A stretch of DNA of 64,000 nt from CAIVAT01 sp037137455. GTDB lineage: Bacteria > Bacteroidota > Bacteroidia > Bacteroidales > FEN-979. This document shows positions 35,251-45,300 of the stretch, one piece after another. The DNA is taken from assembly GCA_037137455.1 (NCBI GenBank), contig JBAXKG010000003.1, positions 45,896 through 109,895 of the forward strand, written 5' to 3'. The first letter of the stretch is position 1. The number at the start of each line of letters is the position of its first letter. The translations under genes and the position numbers were made by a program. The notes below the pieces were generated by a model. The model did no database searches, had not been told where the DNA came from, and saw only the letters and a list, made by a program, of their open reading frames with translations.

Positions 35251-38200
35251 CTATTTTTGTTTCTCAAACACATCAACCTCCCTGAAGTAGATTGGCCCAT
35301 GCGATGAATCTTCGCTTATCCAGAGGAGATATCTGTATTGCCTTGATTTATCATTCAACGGAATTATGGTGTAAAGAGCTTTACTGTTACCCCAGATATC
35401 TTCGGGGGGCGCATAAAGAATATAATTCCACCCCGAAGCCATCGGATCGCCTTTTACCGGAGGACATTTATCACCTGAGGCGCCCCAGAGCGTGAATGTT
35501 TGAACTCCCCGTTTTGTATTTTGAGCTGTGAAAATATGAATGCTGTCAAGTTCAATCTCTTTCTGAAGGTCCATCAGGATGCGTCCTTCACCTTTCTCCG
35601 ACCACTTGTCGTTGAGCGAATCGCCAGGTAAAAGATCGTACATGCCATCGTTGATGGCCGATACATTCATTCCATTCTTTATTGACCCTGTAAGGGATGA
35701 ATCGGCTCCACTAAAGTAATAGGTCGATGTTACTCCGTTGGGTTGGTGGATGTCGGCATAATCTTTCATGGTTAGGCGGGCAGGCAATTCAGTAAGTTTA
35801 CGGTTTCGGGTTACAACCAATTTGGCTGCCGGCGCCATGTTCTCGTCCACGTTGCTTTTTGGCAGATTCAAAGGCATAGATTGCCGTTCAGTAAAATCAT
35901 CGTAAAGAGCTGCTGCCTGACGAACCTGATCGAAAGGGTTATCAGAAACCGAAATGGCGAAAATTTTAATAGCATCATTTTCCGGAAGTTGAAGAGTTCC
36001 GCTAACGGGAGAGGCCTCCAGGGAATATTTGAAAATATACCCATAATTGTAAGGGATGTTTATTGTGTCCTTATGCAGATGTGTTGAAAACCATGCAACC
36101 TCATTGCGTTTGATATATCCTTTTTCCAAACCATTGATACGTCCGAGTTTATCCCATCGGCGGTTGTCAAACTGCCCGATGTTGCCATGATATTTTTGAA
36201 TCCTGAGATTAGTTTTAGCGCCTCCGACCCTGAAGGTGCCGATTGTATCGTTGAGCGCCGCAGCAAGAAGATAAACATGGTTGAAATTTCCGGTTTTGGG
36301 TAAAACAATCTTTTGTCCGTTACATGAAAGTACGTTATTTTTTCCATCGGTTTTGGACCCCAGATTGAATTGAACTCCATCGACAATCAGCGACTCAGGC
36401 AACAATTCAGCCGGGATGCTTAGTCCTATATCATCGAAACCGCCATTCTTTTTGTTTTTTTCGTTGCTTATTACATCCTGATCATAAGGAAGAGGAAGCC
36501 CGATTGAGGAAGGCTCAGTGAGCTTTTCTACCGGAGGTTCCAATTGAACAGCAAAACTGCGCATGGCATATTTTTTCATGTCTATGAGCAACTTTCCATT
36601 TTTCAGGGTAGCATCCCCGATATTGCGTTCCTGTCCGTCAACTTCCCATGTTTTAATGATTTTTCCCGGCAACGAGACTTCCACATTCTGAATATCTTTC
36701 CCAACCAATTCCTGAAGACGAAGTATTATTTCCTTGCCGTTTTCAGCCTTTTTGAGCGAGCGCAGATCAACTTGTGGAACAGAGATTTTCGCAAACGAGA
36801 AATTTTTTCCAAGGAACCCGGGATGCTGTGAGGCCTGGAATGGCCTGAGCGGCTGATTAAGGCTACGCGCCTGCCATTCGGATAGTCCTGTGCGCCAGTC
36901 CCCTTTGTGGCTGTATATCCCATAGGTGATTTCATGAATTCCCCAGTCCTGTGTTGCCTGATCGTGATAAAAATTGGTAGTGGGAGTGAAAAGCATTGTC
37001 AGGCGAAGGGTTTTGTCGTCAGGTTTATCAGAACCGAATTTGCAATTTTCCAGGATTGTAACACCAAAAGAGCCGGATTTATCAGTGAGGTCAAACCATT
37101 CGCGGGAGGGAACTTCATACTTTTTTTCATTGTTATTTGTCCGTTCTGCAGTTCCCAATCCAAGATTATAGGTTGCCACGGTATTGGAAGCCGTGAGAGG
37201 AAAAGCTACTTTCAGGCTTACCCCGCTTGATTGCCAGTTGATAGTGTTCCGAACGATGACATTCTCCTTCGCTGCCGCGAGCTGGATATACTGTGTAAAT
37301 ACCGAATTTCGGGCATTGCGTTCAATTTTCAGTGTGGCGCGAACCGGACCATTTTCCAGCACAGTTATATTAGCCGGACCTGCAACATAATCAACAGGAG
37401 GATTCTTCCGGTCGTTCCAGTCCATGTTCCAGGCAGGCCAGTATTCAGGATGCTCCTTCTGAAATTCCAAACGGGAAGGAGATGAAAGAATCTCTTTTCC
37501 CAGTTTTTTATCGAAGATCCTGGAAATATCACCTGCTGAGTTAACCGTCACCTTTAAAAATTCATTTTCGAGTGTGTTATTTGAAATAGTAAGCATTGTT
37601 TTATAAGTTGAAGCTTCTTTGACCGGTTGAACATCGAACACGGCCAGTCCGAGAGAGGGAACTAAGGCAGAAAAAAGTATCCTGATACTGTTCTTGGTTG
37701 AATTGAGTAACTGTGATGGAATTTCCGTATTCATCGCGTCAAATACTTTTACGGCTTTCGGAGCGCCTTCCGCATAAAGGATTTCTGCTTCAACAACATC
37801 CTTACGGGCAATTGCAAGAGGATTATAAACCACTAGAGCTATTCCCTTTCCCTGAGTATCCATAGCCCGGATCAGGACCCCAACCGAACTTTCAAGACTG
37901 GCGGAGAATTTATTCATGGCCAGGACTTCATCATTCCAGGCATATTCATATGCTTTCGGAAGGCTTGTACCTGGCACAATATCGTGCATCTGGCTGCCCA
38001 GTACCAACCACCAGGCTTCGTTCAGCGATCGCTGTGGGTATTTGATACCACCCAGCCAATCGGCCATAACGGCTAAGGGTTCAGCAGCAAGAGCAAGTTG
38101 TTCGTTCTGACGGTTCCAACGTTTCATATAGGCTTGTGATGTGAGTGATCCCGATGAGTGTTCTGTCAGTAAAAGATCACCACTATAAGAGGGAAGCTGT

Positions 38201-39102
38201 TTTTGTTGATCTTCGGTGAGGTCGCGGAAAAGCTGGTCGGAGGAAGTAAGATAAACATTGATTTTACTATCGGGCAGGCCCAGACTTTCAACCGCATTTT
38301 TAACATCTTCCTCACGTGGAGCGCCACCTTCATCGCCTACACCATAATACCGGTAGTCGGCAAAAACGCCATATTTTTTTCCATTTTCCATCACGCGGTT
38401 TACCCAGTAACGGGTTGTATCCAGCCGTTTTTTAATATCACTTGTATAGCTTGTGGCATTCAGTGCGGCAATCACGCCTTTGCCATCGGGGCCGGTCCAG
38501 TTTCCAATGTTAAAAGGAATCCCTGAAGCTGAGCCCCACGAAAGCTTTTGCGTTGAAAAGCCTTTTAATCCGGCGTGAGCCAGAACCGAGGGAAGATGTG
38601 CCTGAAATCCAAAGCAGTCGGGAAGGAGAAAATCGATACTTTCTTTGCCAAATTCAGCGCGGAAATAACCATTGCCATAAAGCACCTGACGGATTATCGA
38701 TTCGGGCGAAGGCACATTGGCATCGCATTCATCAACCGAAGAACCACCCACGAACCATCTTCCCTGGGCAATGTATTTTTTTACTTTTTCATATTTTTCA
38801 GGATAATATTCTTTCATCATTTTGTAGCGGCGTGCGCCGGAAAAAGTAAAAACATAGGGCTTGTATTTTTCCAGACGCTGAAAATTTTCATCCAGTGTAT
38901 TTTTGATATATTCATTGATGGTTGTCTCGTAATCCCAACGCCATTCCGTATCGAGGTGTGCATAACCAACAGTATAAAGAACAGGATCTTTCGACAGGTC
39001 ATATTTTGGTGTCGAAATTTTACCCGTCTCGGGTTGGGCTTTTGCCAGGTTAACAAATAAAAACATCAAGAGGATCCCTGAAAAGGATAAGGCATTTTTC
39101 AT
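35251..39102 (-). CDS. secreted GH38-type alpha-mannosidase-like glycoside hydrolase
   Basis: This 1283-residue protein has a signal peptide (about 1-22, ...LAKAQ). The GH38 catalytic domain shows the metal-binding GYAHLDTEWRWDYE (H49, D51), the nucleophile Asp in LLPDCFGFQAHL (D162), and a distal QMHDIVPGTS with another metal His. The middle and beta-sandwich GH38 C-terminal regions follow. An extra 200 or so residues at the end (about 1080-1280; DSIHIFTAQNTKRGVQTFTLWG, YRYLLWISED) look like an F5/8-type-C galactose-binding module, consistent with glycan attachment. It probably trims mannosides in the periplasm or outside. The gene starts the minus-strand row leading to recX-prfB-arsC-fumC. 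Confidence 0.9.
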   Translation of the reverse strand: MKNALSFSGILLMFLFVNLAKAQPETGKISTPKYDLSKDPVLYTVGYAHLDTEWRWDYETTINEYIKNTLDENFQRLEKYKPYVFTFSGARRYKMMKEYYPEKYEKVKKYIAQGRWFVGGSSVDECDANVPSPESIIRQVLYGNGYFRAEFGKESIDFLLPDCFGFQAHLPSVLAHAGLKGFSTQKLSWGSASGIPFNIGNWTGPDGKGVIAALNATSYTSDIKKRLDTTRYWVNRVMENGKKYGVFADYRYYGVGDEGGAPREEDVKNAVESLGLPDSKINVYLTSSDQLFRDLTEDQQKQLPSYSGDLLLTEHSSGSLTSQAYMKRWNRQNEQLALAAEPLAVMADWLGGIKYPQRSLNEAWWLVLGSQMHDIVPGTSLPKAYEYAWNDEVLAMNKFSASLESSVGVLIRAMDTQGKGIALVVYNPLAIARKDVVEAEILYAEGAPKAVKVFDAMNTEIPSQLLNSTKNSIRILFSALVPSLGLAVFDVQPVKEASTYKTMLTISNNTLENEFLKVTVNSAGDISRIFDKKLGKEILSSPSRLEFQKEHPEYWPAWNMDWNDRKNPPVDYVAGPANITVLENGPVRATLKIERNARNSVFTQYIQLAAAKENVIVRNTINWQSSGVSLKVAFPLTASNTVATYNLGLGTAERTNNNEKKYEVPSREWFDLTDKSGSFGVTILENCKFGSDKPDDKTLRLTMLFTPTTNFYHDQATQDWGIHEITYGIYSHKGDWRTGLSEWQARSLNQPLRPFQASQHPGFLGKNFSFAKISVPQVDLRSLKKAENGKEIILRLQELVGKDIQNVEVSLPGKIIKTWEVDGQERNIGDATLKNGKLLIDMKKYAMRSFAVQLEPPVEKLTEPSSIGLPLPYDQDVISNEKNKKNGGFDDIGLSIPAELLPESLIVDGVQFNLGSKTDGKNNVLSCNGQKIVLPKTGNFNHVYLLAAALNDTIGTFRVGGAKTNLRIQKYHGNIGQFDNRRWDKLGRINGLEKGYIKRNEVAWFSTHLHKDTINIPYNYGYIFKYSLEASPVSGTLQLPENDAIKIFAISVSDNPFDQVRQAAALYDDFTERQSMPLNLPKSNVDENMAPAAKLVVTRNRKLTELPARLTMKDYADIHQPNGVTSTYYFSGADSSLTGSIKNGMNVSAINDGMYDLLPGDSLNDKWSEKGEGRILMDLQKEIELDSIHIFTAQNTKRGVQTFTLWGASGDKCPPVKGDPMASGWNYILYAPPEDIWGNSKALYTIIPLNDKSRQYRYLLWISEDSSHGPIYFREVDVFEKQK

Positions 39103-39157
39103 AGCATTCGGATTTTCCTCGTAAAATTAGAGATTTATTTTGTTTCGCAAAAAGCCT

Positions 39158-39165
39158 TACTTTTG
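39158..39165 (+). promoter_or_regulatory. TAnnTTTG promoter element for the TlpA-like genes
   Basis: TACTTTTG lies 30 bp upstream of the chosen TlpA-like start at 39196, with a TTTG 15 bp further upstream. It sits between the divergent alpha-mannosidase and TlpA-like genes. Confidence 0.5.
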
Positions 39166-39195
39166 TTGCATCAAAACAAACCAGGAGGTACAATT

Positions 39196-40326
39196 ATGAA
39201 AAAATATTTATTCATTCTGTTAATTGGTGCAATTCTCGCATCCTGCACAGGAAATAAAAATCAGTTTACAATAAATGGAACAGTAAAAGGTGCTGACAGC
39301 GGCAAAATTTATCTTCAAAAATTTGACGTTGACCAATGGGTTAATGTCGATTCAGCCAGTCTGGATAAAGGGGAGTTTTCATTTAAAGGACAAACAGATC
39401 TTCCTGAAATGTGGCACATCGTTATGGAAGAAAAACAAATCATGCTTCCGGTGTTTGTTGAAAACGCAAAAATCAAGGTACAGATTTATGTCGACAGTCT
39501 TGATAAATCTATCATAACAGGATCGCCCACCCACGATATTTATCAGCAATATCTTGCCATAAATGAAACCATCAATAAAAAGATGGAAGTTGTTTACATG
39601 GAATGGAAAAAAGCAAAGGAGACCAATGATTCAACAACCATGAAGAGTACCGATTCGGTTTCAAATGAACTGGATAAGGAGATGAAGAAACAACTTCAGG
39701 ATTTTGCAAAAGCCAATAACAAGACAGTCGTATCCCCATATCTGGTAATGCGCAATAGCTGGCAATTTGAGCTCCCTGATCTGGAAGGAATCGTAGCATC
39801 CATGGATACCAGTCTGAACGGATCTCAGTATCTTCAGGCATTGAAGAAACGTATTGGTATCCTCAAAAGCGTTGATATTGGCCAGGTGGCGCCCGATTTT
39901 ACAATGAATGACAGTACCGGTAAGCCAATTGCATTATCCTCACTTAAAGGCAAGGTGCTGCTTGTTGATTTCTGGGCATCGTGGTGCAGTCCGTGCAGGG
40001 CAGAAAATCCAAACGTGGTAAAAGCTTATCAGGCATTTAGTAAGAAGGGATTCGACATCCTCGGCTGCTCTTTCGATCAGAACCGTGAAAAATGGCTCAA
40101 AGCAGTCAGGGCCGATAAACTCACCTGGAACCATGTTTCAGATCTCAAAGGCTGGGCCAATGCTGCAGGCAAACTCTATGGCGTCAACTCCATTCCGGCC
40201 AACGTGCTTCTCGACAAGGATCAGAAGATAATTGGCCGCAACCTGCGCGGAGAGGATCTGATGAAAAAACTGGAAGAGATATTCGGTCCGGTTGCTCCAC
40301 AAATGAAGAGTTTGAAAAAGAAGTAA
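39196..40326 (+). CDS. TlpA-like thioredoxin-domain lipoprotein with DUF4369
   Basis: The ATG at 39196 is chosen because an AGGAGG lies 7 bp upstream and a lipoprotein signal starts there (LASC, Cys17); a longer reading begins at 39163. The 376-residue product has an N-terminal DUF4369-type beta domain (about 24-115), a helical linker, and a C-terminal thioredoxin/AhpC-TSA domain with the active site WASWCSPC (C264, C267). It should act as an envelope disulfide oxidoreductase anchored to a membrane. The Bacteroidota family is large and partners are unknown. A second thioredoxin-like gene follows 15 bp downstream. Confidence 0.92.
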   Translation: MKKYLFILLIGAILASCTGNKNQFTINGTVKGADSGKIYLQKFDVDQWVNVDSASLDKGEFSFKGQTDLPEMWHIVMEEKQIMLPVFVENAKIKVQIYVDSLDKSIITGSPTHDIYQQYLAINETINKKMEVVYMEWKKAKETNDSTTMKSTDSVSNELDKEMKKQLQDFAKANNKTVVSPYLVMRNSWQFELPDLEGIVASMDTSLNGSQYLQALKKRIGILKSVDIGQVAPDFTMNDSTGKPIALSSLKGKVLLVDFWASWCSPCRAENPNVVKAYQAFSKKGFDILGCSFDQNREKWLKAVRADKLTWNHVSDLKGWANAAGKLYGVNSIPANVLLDKDQKIIGRNLRGEDLMKKLEEIFGPVAPQMKSLKKK

Positions 40327-40341
40327 CCAGGCCTGTCATTT

Positions 40342-41709
40342 ATGAGATTGGTTTTCACATTTCTTCTTTGTTTTGCTTCGTTTGTGGTTTCCTCCCAGAG
40401 TGTTTTTGACGGCACCATATACAGATATGGCGGAAATAAGATATTCCTTCTGAGTATTTACGGCGAAAAGTTAACCGTCATAGATTCGACGCTTTCGGAT
40501 TCTGCAGGTCATTTCAGGTTTTCCCTTGCCGGCCACTTGCCTGGAATGTATCGGGTAAAATGGGACAAAGAGGCATTTGTCGACCTGGTATGGAATAATG
40601 AAGATGTTCAATTCAATACTTCCATCAAAAACCCGGAAGACAGCCTGACAATTATCTCTTCCCTTGAAAATCAAATTAATCTTGCTTTTTTAAAACTCGA
40701 CCGGATTAACCAATCGAAGTTACAACTTCTGATGCCACTGGTAGATTATTACCCGGTAAAAGATGCATTTTATACCTCTGTAACAAATGAGTTTGAATTA
40801 ATTCAGCGGTTGCAGCAAAAATATTTCGATTCTCTGGCGAAGCTTTATCCGAATGCTTATGCGGTTCGTGTAGCAAGGGTTTATCAGACCCCTTTTCTGC
40901 CTGCCGCTCTGAATAAGGATGACCGGCTAAACATTCTGAAGCAGCACTATTTCGACAGGGTTGATTTCAAGGATACAGCTTTACTGTACAGCATGGTTTT
41001 TGCAAACAAGGCGATATCCTATTTGTCGTTATACAGCAATAACCGCCTGGCACAGAAGCAACTGGAAGCCGAATTCATCAAAGCTGTCACCATAATGCTG
41101 AGCGCTGCCTCTGTAAATGCCAGGGTATTTAAGTTTTGGCTCGATTATCTTGTGGGTGGTTTTGACAAATATCATCTCGATGAGGTGATCACTTATATCG
41201 CTGATAATTTTCAGGATCCGTACGCATGTGAAGACCAGCAGCGAAAAACAGCCCTGCAGAAAAAACTTGAAACTTTTAAAAAGATCGCGATTGGTAAGAT
41301 ATCTCCGGATATTGAAATCTCAGACAATTTAGGGAAACCGGTCAAATTATCGGGAATCGTTTCAGAATATACCCTGGTGGTATTTTGGTCGACTGAATGT
41401 GTTCATTGTACAGCCATGATGCCCCGGCTAAAGGAATTTTATGACCAGCAAAAACCGAAGCGTTTTGAAGTGATGGCCGTTTCAATAGATACGAGCAAGG
41501 CTGCCTGGGTTACATTTTTAAAGGTGCATAAACTGAACTGGATTAACGTTTCCGATTTTAAAGGCTTTTCGGGCAAAGCAGCCGATGATTTTAATATCTA
41601 TGCCACACCTACCATTTTTCTTCTTGACCGGGAGAAAAAAATCTTGTCAAAACCCATTTCCATCAGGGAATTGGAAGAGGCTTTACGGGATAATAAACTC
41701 ATTAAATAA
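40342..41709 (+). CDS. secreted thioredoxin-like protein
   Basis: This 455-residue protein has a signal peptide (about 1-18, VVSSQS) without an obvious lipobox, so it is probably periplasmic. The N-terminal beta domain is followed by a long helical region of about 200 residues. A C-terminal redoxin domain (about 315-450) carries the redox pair in FWSTECVHC (C353, C356) and the cis-Pro region NIYATPTIFLLD. It lies 15 bp after the TlpA-like lipoprotein gene and resembles it in layout, so it may be an ancient duplicate or a partner in the same disulfide pathway. The substrate is unknown. Confidence 0.87.
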   Translation: MRLVFTFLLCFASFVVSSQSVFDGTIYRYGGNKIFLLSIYGEKLTVIDSTLSDSAGHFRFSLAGHLPGMYRVKWDKEAFVDLVWNNEDVQFNTSIKNPEDSLTIISSLENQINLAFLKLDRINQSKLQLLMPLVDYYPVKDAFYTSVTNEFELIQRLQQKYFDSLAKLYPNAYAVRVARVYQTPFLPAALNKDDRLNILKQHYFDRVDFKDTALLYSMVFANKAISYLSLYSNNRLAQKQLEAEFIKAVTIMLSAASVNARVFKFWLDYLVGGFDKYHLDEVITYIADNFQDPYACEDQQRKTALQKKLETFKKIAIGKISPDIEISDNLGKPVKLSGIVSEYTLVVFWSTECVHCTAMMPRLKEFYDQQKPKRFEVMAVSIDTSKAAWVTFLKVHKLNWINVSDFKGFSGKAADDFNIYATPTIFLLDREKKILSKPISIRELEEALRDNKLIK

Positions 41710-41723
41710 ATCGTTGAAATATT

Positions 41724-41731
41724 TACCTTTG
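41724..41731 (+). promoter_or_regulatory. TAnnTTTG promoter element for ruvA
   Basis: TACCTTTG followed by C lies 49 bp upstream of the ruvA start, in the 71-bp gap after the thioredoxin-like gene. Consensus match only. Confidence 0.5.
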
Positions 41732-41780
41732 CTTTTTTTTCTGGCTTACCGGCATTGATTCACTTTAAGTCACCAAACAC

Positions 41781-42365
41781 ATGTACGAATACATCCAGGG
41801 AAGACTGGTGGAAAAAAACCCAGCCTACGCGGTCGTTGAGGCCAATGGTATCGGATACCTTCTGAATATTTCGATTCATACTTATTCACTACTTCGTGAA
41901 GATGAAAAATGTACTCTGTACACTCATCTTGTGGTGCGGGATGATGACATGCTTTTATATGGTTTTGCCGACACATCTGAACGTGAACTTTTTCGTCAGC
42001 TCATTAGTGTTTCAGGTGTTGGCGTTAATACAGCAAGGATCATATTATCATCGCTTTCTCCGGTAGAAGTGATAAAGGCTATAGCCGAAGGTGATGCCAT
42101 TCAACTTCAGCGTATCAAAGGAATCGGGGCAAAAACAGCGCAGCGCATTATCATTGACTTGAAAGATAAGGTTCCCCGAGAGTTAATTCCACATGAAAAA
42201 TCCGGATTTATGCACAATACAAAGAAGGAAGAAGCGTTATCTGGATTGATCATTCTGGGCTTCCCAAAGATGCTTGCCGATAAAGCATTGAACAAGATCA
42301 TCGATACGGAAGGAACAGGCTTGACAGTGGAACAACTGATAAAGCACGCCCTCAAGGTTTTGTAG
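41781..42365 (+). CDS. ruvA: Holliday junction branch-migration protein RuvA
   Basis: This 194-residue protein begins MYEYIQGRLVEKNPAYAVVEANGIGY, the RuvA OB-fold. Helix-hairpin-helix motifs follow (ISVSGVGVNTARIILSSL, LQRIKGIGAKTAQRIIIDLKDK), then the flexible linker and the C-terminal RuvB-binding domain (EALSGLIILGFPKMLADKALNKI). RuvA tetramers bind Holliday junctions and load the RuvB helicase. The length is normal. It lies 27 bp upstream of sprA, a pairing that may be a shared transcript rather than a functional link. Confidence 0.96.
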   Translation: MYEYIQGRLVEKNPAYAVVEANGIGYLLNISIHTYSLLREDEKCTLYTHLVVRDDDMLLYGFADTSERELFRQLISVSGVGVNTARIILSSLSPVEVIKAIAEGDAIQLQRIKGIGAKTAQRIIIDLKDKVPRELIPHEKSGFMHNTKKEEALSGLIILGFPKMLADKALNKIIDTEGTGLTVEQLIKHALKVL

Positions 42366-42392
42366 CATTCAGGTTCCGGAGTTTAATTCACC

Positions 42393-45300
42393 TTGAAGAG
42401 CTTAGTGAAGAAACGCAATTTATACTGTCTTTTTTGCCTGGCCGTCCTGGTTGCTGCACGTATCCCGGCTGTTTCCGGCGAAACTGTGAGTAATTTTGGA
42501 CTGAGCCCTCTTATCTCTTTTCCCCCCGACAGCATTGTCAAAGCCGATTCTGTAATTTTACGTTATCCTTTTACTGAAGAAACCGTTATGCCGGGTTCGG
42601 GCCAGGAACACGGCCTGTATCTCAAGAACCCTTCGAATCTGAAGACTAATGTTGAATATGATCCCGCTACCCGTCAGTATTACTATACTTACAAGATCGG
42701 ACAAACAACTTATCGGATTCCCACGACCCTGTCATTCGATGAGTTCCAGAACCAGGACCTGCAATCAATGATAAACCAATATTGGATGGAGAGGGCAGAG
42801 GCTGCAAGTATGGACAATGCCAAGGGAATAATTCCAAAAATACATATCCCGGGAAAAGTTTTTGAAACAATATTTGGCAATAATACTGTGGATATACGTC
42901 CGCAGGGATCCGCCGAAATTCTATTTGGTATTGTATCGAACCGTCGCGATGATCCAATGCTGAATACTCGCCAGCGGCGGCAAACCAACTTCGACTTCGA
43001 GGAAAAGATTCAGATGAATGTCATTGCTAAAATTGGAGATAAAATTGAATTCAAAGTCAACTATAACACTGAAGCTACCTTTGATTTCGAGAATAAACTA
43101 AAGCTAAAGTACGAAGGAAAGGAAGATGATATCATCCAGCTGATCGAAGCCGGGGATGTCAATTTGCCGCTTAGTTCCTCATTGATCAGGGGCACAGAGA
43201 GCCTTTTCGGGATCAAAACAAAGCTCAGGTTTGGACGTGTGACTGTTACGGCGCTGTATTCACAACAGAAAAGTACTTCAAAAAATATCACTGTCCAGGG
43301 AAATGCTCAAACTACAAAGTTTAGATTGCGTGCCGACGAATATGAAGAAAATAAACACTTTTTCCTTGCACAAAATTTTCGTGATACCTATAAAGAGGCA
43401 TTGAAAAAACTGCCTGTGGTGACATCCAATGTTAACATTCTCAAGATTGAAGTATGGGTTACAAACATTGGTGCAGCTGTTACAGAGAACAGAAATATTG
43501 TTGCCTTCATGGACCTCGGGGAGGGAAAACCATATAACCCGGGATTTCATGGCACCGGCCAACTCTACCCATCTAATAATTCGAATGATCTTTTACAGAT
43601 AATAATGCCTTCGCCTGAAACTATGGCCGAAGTCCGCAATATCAATACAGTGTCAAGCTATCTGAAAAGCCTGAAGTTCCCCATGATTTCGGGAGAGGAT
43701 TTCGAAAAAGTTGAAAGCGCACGAAAACTGTTGCCTTCAGAATACACCTTTAACTCAAAACTAGGTTTTATTTCCTTAAATACATCTCTGAATACCGATC
43801 AAATTCTGGCTGTTGCTTACCAGTATCAGGTGGTTGGGGATACAGCAGTGCGCCAGGTTGGAGAATTTTCAGACCAGGGAATTAACTCTCCGAAGAGTTT
43901 GATTATGAAATTGTTGAAAAGCACGTCACTTAATACAAGAATTCCGACCTGGAAGTTGATGATGAAGAATGTTTATGCTTTGGGAGCCTACCAGTTACAA
44001 GCAAACGACTTTACTGTAAACGTACTGTATTCGGGTAATGCAAACGGCGTTCCCACTGCTTATATCGCCGAAGGGCGAATTAAAGGTGTTCCTCTTATTC
44101 GTGTGATGAACCTGGATAATCTCAACCAACAGTTCAATCCTCCGAGCGATGGCATGTTCGATTTTATTGATCAGGCAGCCACCCAGGGCGGAACGATCCA
44201 GGCCTCGAACGGTCGCATTTTCTTTACTGTGCTTGAACCTTTCGGCAACGATCTCAGGGACTCGATTTTAGATCAGAATGATCCGAAAGGATCGTGGGAA
44301 CTTGCAAACAAATATTGCTTTGATTCATTATATACCATGACGAAGACCATGGCAAAGCAATATCCGGATAAAAATAAATTTGTCCTGGATGGTTTTTACA
44401 AATCTGCTTCAGGTTCCGAAATTGCTCTCAACGCACTTAATGTTCCTGCCGGATCTGTAAAGGTAACGGCTGGAGGTATCCAGTTACAGGAAAATGTGGA
44501 TTATACGGTCGACTATACTTTGGGCCGGGTCCGTATCATCAATGAAGGCATTCTCTCTTCCGGAACACCTATTAATATCTCGCTTGAAAGTAATGAGATG
44601 TTTAATGTGCAAACCAAGCGCCTGATGGGAGCACACATCGATTACAGGATCAACAAGGACTTCATTATCGGGGCAACGGTACTGAATCTGAACGAACGGC
44701 CGCTTACCCAAAAAGTGAATTATGGAGATGAGCCCATGTCAAATACTGTATGGGGAATAAACCTTTCGTATCGTACCCAGTCAAGGCTGATTACCCGCTT
44801 CATTGATGCCTTGCCACTGATCACAACCAAGGCGCCTTCATCAATTGCTGTTGATGCCGAATTCGCACATTTTATTCCAGGTCATTCCAAAGCCATTGGC
44901 CAGGCAGGGACTACCTATATCGATGATTTTGAAGGCGCCCAGTCGACCATCGATCTGAAAAATATCGGCACCTGGTTTATGGCCAGCACGCCACAGGGAC
45001 AAACTGCCAGTACGATGTTTCCGGAAGCTGCGCCAAATACCGAATTAATTTACGGGTATAACCGTGCTAAACTGGCCTGGTATGTTATTGATCCCCTCTT
45101 TTATGATAAGAATACAAGCCTCATTCCTCCCAATGTCTCCAACCTTGATTTATCGCAACATTATGTGCGCCAGATATGGGAGACGGAAATCTTCCCGAAC
45201 AAACAACCCCTCAACGGAGTGCCGGTCAACATGGCTGTGCTGAACATGGCTTATTACCCATCGGAACGGGGACCTTATAATTATGATGTAAATCCCAATG

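Noticed and set aside
35232..35300. Longer RecX N-terminus starting at 35300
   Set aside because: It would overlap the alpha-mannosidase 3' end by 50 bp and adds a Cys/Arg/Asn-rich head unlike RecX. The ATG at 35231 gives a normal length.
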